Source of the DNA: UBA11574 sp963752565
Lineage (GTDB): Bacteria > Desulfobacterota > Desulfobacteria > Desulfobacterales > UBA11574
Direction: 5' to 3'
DNA: 64,000 nucleotides
Assembly: GCA_963752565.1 (NCBI GenBank)
Contig: CAVVZC010000017.1
Coordinates: 124,001-188,000 of the forward strand
The notes under the pieces were generated by a model that was given only the letters and a program-made list of their open reading frames with translations, did no database searches and was not told the DNA's origin. This document shows positions 8,422 through 15,838 of this stretch, one piece after another. The translations under genes were made by a program, and so were the position numbers. How positions within the stretch are numbered: position 1 is the first letter of the stretch; the number at the start of each line of letters is the position of its first letter.

Positions 8422-9945
8422 TCAACCCATCGGTATATAACCTTGAGCGTGGAACGTTTTGCTTTTCTTTCCCTTTGAAATCAATTCCAGTGCCTTCTGC
8501 ATGGCCATTGCTTTATTTACGGTTTCCTGTCTTTCACGTTCTGGATCAGAATCGGCAACAATACCTGCACCGGCCTGAACCGTGAGTAGGTTCTCTTCAA
8601 TGCTGGCGGTTCGGATGGTAATGGCCATGTCCATATTTCCGTGAAACGAAATATATCCAACAGCGCCGCCATAAGGACCTCTGGGATTTTGTTCGAGTTC
8701 TGCAATGATCTCCATAGCTCTTATTTTAGGCGCTCCGGACAATGTTCCCGCAGGAAAGGTCGCCCGAAGCAGATCCAGGGCATCGAAGTCGGGCTTTATA
8801 TCGCAGCAAATGTTGGACACCAGGTGCATGACATGGGAGTAACGTTCCACAATCATTAAATCGGTAACTTGAACGGTTCCCAGTTCCGCAACACGGCCCA
8901 GATCGTTTCGTCCTAAATCCACCAGCATCAAGTGCTCGGCCCGTTCTTTTTCATCGGCGAGGAGTTCGTTGGCCAACGATCGGTCTTCCTGTTCGTTCTT
9001 TCCTCTGGGACGGGTGCCGGCAATTGGGCGCAGGGTGGCGACACGGTTTTCCAAACGTACCATTGTCTCAGGAGAGGAACCGATGAGCGTTAAATCCCCG
9101 AGGCTGAGAAAGTAGAGATAGGGTGAAGGGTTAATAAATCTCTGGGTTCGGTAGAGTGTCCAGGGGTCGGGCGGTGACGAACAGACAAAGGGTTTTGAAA
9201 TGACGGTTTGGATTACATCACCGGCCCGAATATAGTCCTTCACCTTTTTTACGAGCCCGTGAAAGTGATCCGCCTTCCATGGTGTTTCCAGCACCAAAGC
9301 GTCTTCACCTATCTCGATGTCATCTTCAGGTCCCGGCTGTTTCATTCGCGCCATCAGAGTGTTCAGGCGCTGGGTTGCAGCACGAAAGGCCTGGTCAGGA
9401 TCCTGATCTTTTTTTAAAAAAGAGATGGCCACCAGTAACAAAGTGTGTTGAATATTGTCAAATATCAGCAGTTCATCCGGTATGATGAAATGGGCAAGGG
9501 GTTTGTTTTCCGGGAGAAGATTGGGGATAGATTCAAAAAAGGAAACCATTTCATAAGTTAAATATCCTACCATTCCACCCCAGAATCTTGGAAGTCCTGG
9601 AACTTGTGCGGGTTTGTATTGGCCGATAAATGTCCTCAAAACGCTGAGGGGGTCTCCGTTGTGCGCAATATTTTTGCGGGAACTGTTTTCACAGATTTCC
9701 ACAAATTGTGGAAATACCCGTATGTGCGTTCTGGCGGAGACACCCAAGAAACTGTATCTTCCCCATCTTTCACCCCCTTCAACACTTTCGAAAAGGAAAG
9801 TAGAGGTATTGTCTTTATATATTTTCCTTAACAGTGAAACAGGGGTTTCCGTATCGGCCAGCATCTTTGCACAAACCGGAATGACATTGGCCTGTTTTGC
9901 CAGGTTGCGAAATTGTTCGATGTCAGGGAATTCATTGATTAACAT
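8422..9945 (-). CDS. trpE: anthranilate synthase component I
   Basis: TrpE makes anthranilate from chorismate. The 507-residue protein has the N-terminal feedback region (FLFESVEGGERWGRYSF, matching the Trp-binding LLES-type motif) and the chorismate-binding domain with IGSSPETMVRL, PIAGTRPRG, HLMLVDLGRNDLGRVA, TFPAGTLSGAPK and PYGGAVGY. AAGGAA precedes the ATG. It is the first structural gene of the minus-strand trp operon, directly behind the leader peptide and hairpins at 9969-10175. Synthesis is therefore probably controlled by attenuation, and activity by feedback. Confidence 0.97.
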   Translation of the reverse strand: MLINEFPDIEQFRNLAKQANVIPVCAKMLADTETPVSLLRKIYKDNTSTFLFESVEGGERWGRYSFLGVSARTHIRVFPQFVEICENSSRKNIAHNGDPLSVLRTFIGQYKPAQVPGLPRFWGGMVGYLTYEMVSFFESIPNLLPENKPLAHFIIPDELLIFDNIQHTLLLVAISFLKKDQDPDQAFRAATQRLNTLMARMKQPGPEDDIEIGEDALVLETPWKADHFHGLVKKVKDYIRAGDVIQTVISKPFVCSSPPDPWTLYRTQRFINPSPYLYFLSLGDLTLIGSSPETMVRLENRVATLRPIAGTRPRGKNEQEDRSLANELLADEKERAEHLMLVDLGRNDLGRVAELGTVQVTDLMIVERYSHVMHLVSNICCDIKPDFDALDLLRATFPAGTLSGAPKIRAMEIIAELEQNPRGPYGGAVGYISFHGNMDMAITIRTASIEENLLTVQAGAGIVADSDPERERQETVNKAMAMQKALELISKGKKSKTFHAQGYIPMG

Positions 9946-9968
9946 AAAAGTTCCTTTCTGAATGGCTC

Positions 9969-10002
9969 AAAAAAAGGCCGTGGAAATTTCCACGGCCTTT
10001 TT
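9969..10002 (-). terminator. trp attenuator hairpin B (distal, perfect stem plus U-tract)
   Basis: On the minus strand an AAAAAGGCCGTGGAAA arm pairs perfectly with TTTCCACGGCCTTTTT and runs straight into seven U residues. This is a textbook intrinsic terminator about 25 bp before trpE. Its left arm (GGCCGTGG) could instead pair with the right arm of hairpin A (CCACGGTCC), giving a mutually exclusive antiterminator. The pairing logic is inferred by eye. Confidence 0.85.
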
Positions 10003-10013
10003 GAAGTTCAACT

Positions 10014-10050
10014 AAAAAAGGACCGTGGGTTTGGGTTGCCCGTGGTCCTT
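10014..10050 (-). terminator. trp leader hairpin A (proximal, imperfect stem plus U-tract)
   Basis: On the minus strand AGGACCACGGG pairs with CCCACGGTCCT (two mismatches) around a 9-nt loop and is followed by six U residues. It lies between the leader-peptide stop and hairpin B. It could act as a first terminator or as the protector stem of the attenuator. Its GGACCAC arm can also pair with the GTGGT sequence inside the Trp codon run. Confidence 0.65.
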
Positions 10051-10076
10051 TAAATATTTTTTAATACGCTGTCTGT

Positions 10077-10175
10077 TTAAGTCACAGGGGCAGACCCGTT
10101 GCTTTGGACTTGCCACCACCACCAGCCGTTTAGATCGATTTTGTAAATTTGATGTTTGTGTTTATCAATATTCAT
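10077..10175 (-). CDS. trpL: trp operon leader peptide (four consecutive Trp codons)
   Basis: A 32-residue open frame starts at ATG 10175 with AGGTG just upstream and stops with TAA. The peptide contains NGWWWWQ at residues 16-22: four Trp codons in a row, far beyond chance. It is followed by two terminator-like hairpins and then trpE. In the classical attenuation mechanism, scarcity of charged Trp-tRNA stalls the ribosome on these codons and prevents terminator formation. The gene is very short and would be missed by standard gene callers. Confidence 0.92.
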   Translation of the reverse strand: MNIDKHKHQIYKIDLNGWWWWQVQSNGSAPVT

Positions 10176-10197
10176 TTGTTCACCTGATTTGAAAAAG

Positions 10198-10227
10198 AAC
10201 TTACCTTGTATCAGAAATATTTGTCAA
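10198..10227 (-). promoter_or_regulatory. candidate promoter of the trpE operon
   Basis: On the minus strand TTGACA (10227-10222) is followed, after 18 bp, by TAAGTT (10203-10198). The -35 box is perfect and the -10 box is weak. It lies 23 bp before the leader-peptide ATG. It mirrors the layout of the divergent promoter at 10281-10310. No TrpR-type operator was recognised. Confidence 0.4.
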
Positions 10228-10280
10228 GATTTATTATCATTAAAACACAAGTTTCCCAATTATTTTCCCAAAAAATTATC

Positions 10281-10310
10281 TTGACAATGGTGAGCATATT
10301 TCGGTAGTTT
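10281..10310 (+). promoter_or_regulatory. candidate promoter of the DAHP synthase transcript
   Basis: TTGACA (10281-10286), an 18-bp spacer and TAGTTT (10305-10310) lie about 58 bp before the plus-strand leader peptide. The two -35 boxes of this region diverge and are about 55 bp apart, so both transcripts start within the same short intergenic segment. Confidence 0.45.
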
Positions 10311-10368
10311 GAGTCTCAACCCTAAACGCTCAATGAGATAGGGATCAAACCGGTCGAGAGTTGAATTG

Positions 10369-10458
10369 ATGAAACATTTAACCCAACAATATACCGTTTG
10401 GTGCTGGTGGTGGATCACCGGAGAAAAGGAGTGTGCCGACCGGTTCAAAGAAGACTGA
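10369..10458 (+). CDS. second Trp-rich leader peptide, upstream of DAHP synthase
   Basis: A 29-residue frame starts at ATG 10369 (GAGAG about 8 nt upstream) and stops with TGA. Residues 9-16 read TVWCWWWI, so four of five consecutive codons are Trp. It is followed by a competing antiterminator/terminator pair (10432-10518) and then the DAHP synthase gene. I infer Trp-dependent attenuation of the first step of the aromatic pathway. The peptide sequence differs from trpL apart from the Trp run. It is too short for routine annotation. Confidence 0.9.
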   Translation: MKHLTQQYTVWCWWWITGEKECADRFKED

Positions 10459-10518
10459 ACCATTTTTAAAAGGAAAAATTAAGAACCGCGGGCACATCCA
10501 AGCTCACGGTTTTTTTTT
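10432..10518 (+). terminator. attenuator with mutually exclusive antiterminator and terminator
   Basis: Terminator: AACCGCGGGC (10484-10493) pairs with GCTCACGGTT (one wobble, one mismatch), followed by an unbroken T run to 10518. Antiterminator: TGTGCC (10432-10437) and CGGTTC (10441-10446) pair with GGCACA (10491-10496) and GAACCG (10483-10488), which removes the terminator's left arm. Protector: ACCGG (10417-10421), just past the Trp codons, can pair with CCGGT (10440-10444) and block the antiterminator. A ribosome stalled on the Trp codons would cover ACCGG. All four classical segments are present. Confidence 0.85.
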
Positions 10519-10655
10519 GCTTAAATGACCGGTACTCAGTAACCAATATTCGATGTCGAACGACCCGTGACCAATGACCCCGGTGAAATACGCTTCGCTG
10601 TCACTTCGTGAATTTCACAGGGCAGGCAAATGACGATTCATAAGGAGGAAACACC

Positions 10656-11672
10656 ATGCTCATTGTTATGGATAAAAAAGCAACACAGGCGGAAATTGAT
10701 AACGTTATCGCTGTAATCAAACAGCGGGGGTTTACGGCACGTCCTATTCCGGGGGGAGAAAGGATGTCCATCGGTATTTTAAACAATAAGGGGCATGTTG
10801 ATGCATCACCGTTCTTGGGACTGCCGGGGGTTAAGGATGCGATTCATGTCACACGTCCATACAAACTTGTCAGCCGGGAATTTAAACATGAAGACACCAT
10901 TATTCAGATCGGAGATGTATCCATTGGCAGCGGCAATCTGGCAATTATCGCCGGCCCTTGTGCCGTGGAAAGTGAATACCAGGCCTTGACCATAGCAGAG
11001 CATGTCCAGCGCAGCGGTGCACAGCTTTTTAGAGGCGGGGCATTTAAACCCAGGACTTCACCGTATTCGTTTCAAGGACTTGGAGAAGAAGGGTTGAAAA
11101 TCCTTGCAAAGGTTCGTGAAAAAACAGGCATGCCGGTTGTCACCGAGGTTATGGATATGGAACAAATGGATCTGGTTACTGAATATGCCGATGTTATTCA
11201 GATCGGCACACGGAACATGCAGAATTTCAGTTTGCTTAGAAAGGCCGGCCGGGCCAGCAAACCGGTTTTGCTTAAACGGGGTATGGCAGCGACCATCGAT
11301 GAATGGCTCATGGCAGCAGAATATGTCATGGAAGGTGGAAATTCAGAGGTGATTCTATGCGAAAGGGGTGTTCGAACCTTTGTCCACCACAGTCGCAACA
11401 CCCTTGATCTTTCGGCCGTATCCGTTGTAGTGAAAGAAAGCCATCTACCTATTGTTGTTGATCCCAGCCATGCTGCCGGACTACGTGATCAGGTGATTCC
11501 TTTGAGTCGGGCTGCTGTGGCCGTTGGGGCCCACGGCCTGGTTGTAGAAGTGCATCATGCACCTGAAGAGGCGTTAAGCGATGGTGCCCAGTCTCTTTAT
11601 CCAGATCAGTTTGATCGTATGTGTCGCCAGGTTCGATCAATTTTCAATGATCTGAAAGAGGGTAACGGGTGA
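10656..11672 (+). CDS. aroF: 3-deoxy-7-phosphoheptulonate (DAHP) synthase, type I-beta
   Basis: This enzyme joins phosphoenolpyruvate and erythrose 4-phosphate in the first committed step of aromatic synthesis. The 338-residue protein has an N-terminal ferredoxin-like domain (about 1-70, with the typical IKQRGFTARPIPGGER segment) and then the catalytic barrel: IIAGPCAVES, FRGGAFKPRTSPYSFQGLGEEGL, IQIGTRNMQNF, LLKRGMAAT and VVDPSHAAG. AAGGAGG lies 7 nt before ATG 10656. The domain layout is the Thermotoga-like I-beta form, in which the N-terminal domain can mediate feedback by aromatic amino acids. Expression is probably set by the upstream Trp attenuator. Confidence 0.95.
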   Translation: MLIVMDKKATQAEIDNVIAVIKQRGFTARPIPGGERMSIGILNNKGHVDASPFLGLPGVKDAIHVTRPYKLVSREFKHEDTIIQIGDVSIGSGNLAIIAGPCAVESEYQALTIAEHVQRSGAQLFRGGAFKPRTSPYSFQGLGEEGLKILAKVREKTGMPVVTEVMDMEQMDLVTEYADVIQIGTRNMQNFSLLRKAGRASKPVLLKRGMAATIDEWLMAAEYVMEGGNSEVILCERGVRTFVHHSRNTLDLSAVSVVVKESHLPIVVDPSHAAGLRDQVIPLSRAAVAVGAHGLVVEVHHAPEEALSDGAQSLYPDQFDRMCRQVRSIFNDLKEGNG

Positions 11673-11679
11673 TAGTATG

Positions 11680-11883
11680 TGTTCACGGGGTGTGCTCCCC
11701 CGCTTGACTCCGGTGTCTACGTGTCTGGTCATTTCAATCACTTAGCAGCGGTGGCATTCCTGCCCCCTCCGCGTTCTCCCGCGAAAAGCATGCGGGAGCC
11801 GCGGTTTCCCCCACTGCTAAGTCATTGAAATAATGAAGCCACTCCGCCAATATCGTTACACGGGGAAGCAAACCCCGTGAACA
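11680..11883. repeat. 204-bp nested palindromic element
   Basis: Outer arms: TGTTCACGGGGT (11680-11691) and its exact reverse complement (11872-11883). Middle arms: an ATTTCAAT-ACTTAGCAG block near 11740-11760 pairs with CTGCTAAGT-ATTGAAAT near 11814-11831. Core: CCGCG/CGCGG enclosing a perfect CTCCCGC/GCGGGAG stem with a 9-nt loop. A second local hairpin, CACGGGG/CCCCGTG, lies at the right end. No protein is encoded. It could be a foldback transposable element or a structured RNA. It fills the 317-bp gap between the DAHP synthase gene and cinA. Confidence 0.7.
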
Positions 11884-11989
11884 TATACAGATGATAGGTT
11901 TAAGCTGAACATTTATTTCGATTAAAAAAATTACTTTAATTTAGACACTTTAGACAATTTAGCTCATTTATCACTTTAGGTAATGTTTT

Positions 11990-13234
11990 ATGAACGTAGA
12001 GATACTCATCACCGGAGACGAAATCCGGTCCGGTGCGGTGATTGACAAAAATTCAGCACACATTGCAATGAAGCTCGAAGAATCCGGCTTTAACGTTGTG
12101 CGTCATACATGTGTCGGCGATAACGTCAAGGACCTTGTTTTAATCCTTCAGGAAATCGGAAGCCGATCTGATGCTGCCCTGGTCACCGGGGGGCTCGGAC
12201 CGACCCCGGATGATCTAACAGCCCAGGCAGCAGCAACATCGATCGGCGTTGATCTTGTTTTGAATCGACCGGCACTTCATGGGGTTGAAAGCTATTTCAA
12301 GGCCAGAAACCGTATGATGCCTGATTCAAATAAAAAACAGGCCATGTTGCCTCGGGGGGCTGACCTTGTTTTAAACCCAGTGGGAACCGCGCCCGGGTTT
12401 ATGCTAAAAATAAACCGCTGCATGTGTTTCTTTTTGCCCGGGGTTTCCGTTGAAATGCAAAGAATGCTTTCAGATACTGTTCTGACTCAATTGGAAAAGT
12501 TACGGGGGAGCACTGGTGAATTCAACATGGTGAAAACCATATCAACCTTTGGATTAACGGAATCGGCCGTCGCTGAACGAGTGTCAGGCATCAGTGGGAT
12601 GTTCCCGGAAATTACGCTTGGATTTCGCGCCAAGTTCCCGGAAATCCAAATCAAACTTTATGGCCGGGGCAAAGACAAAGAAGCACTTCATCAAGGCATG
12701 GTTAAGGCAGCTGCAGCGGTTATAGAGGAAATAGGGGACAAGGTTTTCTCTGAAGACGAAAGCCCCATAGAGGCTGTGGTGGGCAAACTTCTTTTAAAAC
12801 AAAATGCAACGCTGGCAGTTGCCGAAAGCTGTACCGGGGGTCTGATATCCCACTTGTTGACCAATATGCCGGGCAGTTCAGAATATTTTCTTTTCTCGGG
12901 CGTCACGTATTCAAATGAAGCCAAGCAAAAGGTTTTGGGCGTATCATCTGAAGTTCTTGAAGACTACGGGGCTGTTCATGAAAAGACAGCAAAAGAGATG
13001 GCAGCGGGTGTGAGGCGAATCGCAGAATCTGATTACGGACTTGCAACCAGCGGTATTGCCGGACCGGATGGGGGAACCGACGAAAAGCCTGTGGGAACGG
13101 TTTGCATTGGTCTTGCCACCCGCCGATCTACCCTGGGATTTCGGTTCTTTTTTCCATTTAACAGCCGATGGAGAAATAAAAAGATTTTTGCCATGAAGGC
13201 ACTGGACATGCTGCGCAGGCAACTTCAGGCTTAA
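11990..13234 (+). CDS. cinA: CinA-family protein (NMN deamidase / ADP-ribose pyrophosphatase type)
   Basis: The protein has 414 residues and two domains. The N-terminal MoaB/MoCF-like domain (about 1-170) has LITGDEIRSGAVIDKN and ALVTGGLGPTPDDLTA. The C-terminal CinA/PncC domain (about 255-410) has VAESCTGGLISHLLT, FSGVTYSNEAKQ and TSGIAGPDGGTDEKPVGTVCIG. Homologues recycle NMN and hydrolyse ADP-ribose; the competence-induction name is historical. Full length and intact. Confidence 0.93.
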   Translation: MNVEILITGDEIRSGAVIDKNSAHIAMKLEESGFNVVRHTCVGDNVKDLVLILQEIGSRSDAALVTGGLGPTPDDLTAQAAATSIGVDLVLNRPALHGVESYFKARNRMMPDSNKKQAMLPRGADLVLNPVGTAPGFMLKINRCMCFFLPGVSVEMQRMLSDTVLTQLEKLRGSTGEFNMVKTISTFGLTESAVAERVSGISGMFPEITLGFRAKFPEIQIKLYGRGKDKEALHQGMVKAAAAVIEEIGDKVFSEDESPIEAVVGKLLLKQNATLAVAESCTGGLISHLLTNMPGSSEYFLFSGVTYSNEAKQKVLGVSSEVLEDYGAVHEKTAKEMAAGVRRIAESDYGLATSGIAGPDGGTDEKPVGTVCIGLATRRSTLGFRFFFPFNSRWRNKKIFAMKALDMLRRQLQA

Positions 13235-13349
13235 CGCGGACAAGGCGGGATCACACACGATGATATGTGTTGAGTTTTATCTTTGAAGGAAATTCTAAAT
13301 CCAAAATCCAAAATTCGATATTGTTTCGAATTTGATATATTTTAAAAGC

Positions 13350-14072
13350 CTATAGCGTGCCGTCAAAACAATCCTTGAACCAGTTCACCGCTTCCCGCAA
13401 AAAATCTTTCTGATGTTTTTTTTTGCTCATGCGGTGGTCCCCGCCTTTTTGAATGATCAGTTTTTTCGGATTGCTTGATTTCGTGTAGATCTCGTGGGCA
13501 TTGGTGGGCGACACAACTTGGTCGGAATCACCGTGTAAAATAAAGATGTGGTGAAGGTGTTTGATCTGGTTTGAGATGTCCCAGGTCAAATCTTCCTGAT
13601 CCAGCAATGGTTTAATTTTTTCGGCATCCTCTGATTTTTTCAAAGCCGTGGTTACGGAACTGCTGCGAACAGGAGACGCATACGTGACCCATGCGTCGAT
13701 ATCAAGCACATCTGCCACAGAAATACAGACGGTCCCACCCATGCTGCTTCCAAAAAGCCCGATCTTTTTCCCGATGTCTTCTCGCATTTGAATGGTGTTT
13801 ACGGCACTGATCAGATCATTGCGACGGCCGTTTAAGGAGGTGATTTCGTTAAAAACTCCGTCGCTCTGTCCACAGCCTCGATGGTCGAATCTAAAATATG
13901 CAATACCGTGGGCATTACATTCTCGAGCCAGGGCAATCTGCTTGGGGGAAAAGCTATTGCTGAGCAGACCGTGGGAACCGATGACAACCGGCGGCAGACT
14001 GGTTTCCGGCAAGTGAAGCATACCTTTTAAAAGGAATTCGTCGGATGTAAAAGTGATATTTATTTGATTCAT
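13350..14072 (-). CDS. alpha/beta hydrolase (serine esterase/peptidase-like)
   Basis: This 240-residue single-domain hydrolase carries the nucleophile elbow GSSMGG (Ser110), the acid loop LHGDSDQVV and the catalytic His in GGDHRMS. The HG oxyanion segment is GSHGLLSNS, and FDHRGCGQSDG is typical of the dienelactone-hydrolase/YqiA-like branch. It has no signal peptide or lipobox. The substrate cannot be predicted. It is monocistronic, pointing toward cinA; a four-helix-bundle remnant follows on the other side. Confidence 0.88.
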   Translation of the reverse strand: MNQINITFTSDEFLLKGMLHLPETSLPPVVIGSHGLLSNSFSPKQIALARECNAHGIAYFRFDHRGCGQSDGVFNEITSLNGRRNDLISAVNTIQMREDIGKKIGLFGSSMGGTVCISVADVLDIDAWVTYASPVRSSSVTTALKKSEDAEKIKPLLDQEDLTWDISNQIKHLHHIFILHGDSDQVVSPTNAHEIYTKSSNPKKLIIQKGGDHRMSKKKHQKDFLREAVNWFKDCFDGTL

Positions 14073-14129
14073 GGTTGGATTATCTCATGATTCGTGATAT
14101 TTTTCAATGCGTATCAAACATCGCCATAT

Positions 14130-14326
14130 ATTTTTAAATTTGGATCATCTGGTTCTGTTTTCGAATTGGAAACGCAGATATTATTAGCAAGGGATTTAGA
14201 TTTAATTAAAAAAGGTGAATTGGGGACACTAAAAAAGACATTTCAGAAATTGAAATTATGTTAAAGACGCTAATAAAGGCTTTAGAAAACAAACCCTTGA
14301 ATCCTTGGACCCTCTTCTCCAACTAA
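14130..14326 (+). pseudogene. remnant of a four-helix-bundle (S23 / intervening-sequence type) protein
   Basis: Two adjacent frames encode the typical C-terminal half of the S23-family four-helix bundle: VFELETQILLARDLDLI, then after a one-base frame change in an A-run near 14233, ISEIEIMLKTLIKALENK followed by PLNP. It ends with TAA at 14324-14326. The N-terminal helix and start codon are missing. These small genes usually sit alone in spacers or inside 23S rRNA genes. Here it is broken and lies just before the RNA methyltransferase. Confidence 0.6.
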
Positions 14327-14360
14327 ATTGGAGAAGAAACTTAAAATATGAACTTTCAAG

Positions 14361-15757
14361 ATGAAAATTAAAAAAGGACAGTTGTTGGAGCTTGAAATTT
14401 CCGGAATTGCTTTTGGCGGGAAAGGGATTGCGAAGATAAACGGTCTCATTGTGTTTGTAGAAAAAGCCGTTCCAATGGATCATGTTGTCGCACGCATTGT
14501 CAAAAAAAAAAGCAGTATGCAGAGGCTTTTATCGACACCCTCATTAAACCGTCACCCTTCAGGGTAACCCCGAAGTGCATGTACAGCGGATTTTGCGGGG
14601 GCTGCAAATGGCAGTTTTTAAATTACGACAAACAGCTCGAATACAAACAACAGCATGTGGTGGAATCCATCGAGCGGATCGGCCAGATTCATGGTGTACC
14701 GGTGTATCCGACAATCCCTTCGCCGGAAATATTTGAATACCGGAACAAGATGGAGTTTTCATGTGCTGACCGCAGGTGGCTTTTGCCGGACGAGATGGAC
14801 AAGTCGAATATTGACAAAAGCTTTGCCCTTGGGCTTCATGTTCCTGGAACCTTTTACAAGGTAATAGACACCCGTGTATGTTTTCTTCAACCCGAACTCG
14901 GCAATCGTATCCTTGACGATGTCAGAAAATTTATTCGGGCGTCAGGTGTTCCTGTCTATGGACTTCGCAGTCATATCGGTTTCTGGCGTTTTCTCATGCT
15001 GAGACATTCTAAGGCGTATAACCAGTGGATGGTCAATATTATCACCTCAAAAGAAGACCGAAAAACCGTGCAGCCCCTGGCCGATCAATTGGTGAACACA
15101 TATTCTGAAATCGGTTCGGTGGTAAACAATATTACTTCACGCAAAGCCGGTGTTGCGATGGGAGAGTATGAGATTTTGCTTTCCGGGCAGCCCTGTATCA
15201 GGGATAAAATCGGTGAATTTGAATTTGAAATATCGGCAAACTCATTTTTTCAAACCAATACCCGGGGCGCACAACGTTTATATGAAACCATAAAGGAATA
15301 TGCTGATCTTTCAGGCAAGGAAACGGTTGTGGATCTTTACTGTGGGACAGGGGCCATCGCCATATTTATATCCGGTGCAGCCAAAACGGTAATCGGCATT
15401 GAAATCTCTGAAAGTGCGGTAAACGATGCAATGAACAACTGTCGTATCAACGGGATATCCAATTGCCGGTTTATTCTCGGAGACATAAAAGAAAAGCTTG
15501 CCGAACTCACTGCCGCACCGGATGTGATGATCATTGACCCTCCGAGGGCAGGAATGCACAAGGATGTGGTTCACAAAATTCTCGAATTGGCGCCGGCCAG
15601 GATCATATATGTGTCTTGCAATCCGGCGACCATGGCACGGGATCTTGGCATGCTGAAAGAAAGTTACAAGGTGCTGGAAGTTCAGCCGATGGACATGTTT
15701 CCACATACCTATCACATCGAGTCGGTGGCCAGACTTGAAAGAAAAGTTTTAAAGTGA
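14361..15757 (+). CDS. 23S rRNA (uracil-C5)-methyltransferase family protein, frameshift at a 10-A run
   Basis: A TrmA/RlmD-type enzyme that transfers a methyl group from SAM to uracil C5 in RNA. The N-terminal TRAM domain (14361 to about 14500) has ISGIAFGGKGIAKI. At 14502-14511 a run of ten A's breaks the frame; after it the sequence continues as QYAEAFIDTLIKPSPFRVTP. The Fe-S cysteines follow (KCMYSGFCGGCKW), then SFFQTN, the SAM loop VVDLYCGTGAIAIFI, IDPPRAGMHK and the nucleophile in YVSCNPATMARD. A 9-A run would not restore the frame; 8 or 11 would. The cause may be a read error, decay or slippage. The exact uracil target is not predictable. Confidence 0.85.
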
Positions 15758-15838
15758 TCTAAACATTCATTTTTATAATATATCCAAGATTCATGAAAGC
15801 GGCGTTCCTTGTGCAGTGCGTCGCAGGAGGTGTAAACC

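Noticed and set aside
10260..10463. 67-codon minus-strand frame in the trp control region
   Set aside because: It is antisense to the plus-strand Trp leader peptide, has no ribosome site and no family resemblance; the attenuator explains the region.
11680..11883. Ordinary intrinsic terminator for the DAHP synthase gene
   Set aside because: The structure is 204 bp with three nested arms and no T run after any stem, unlike a terminator.
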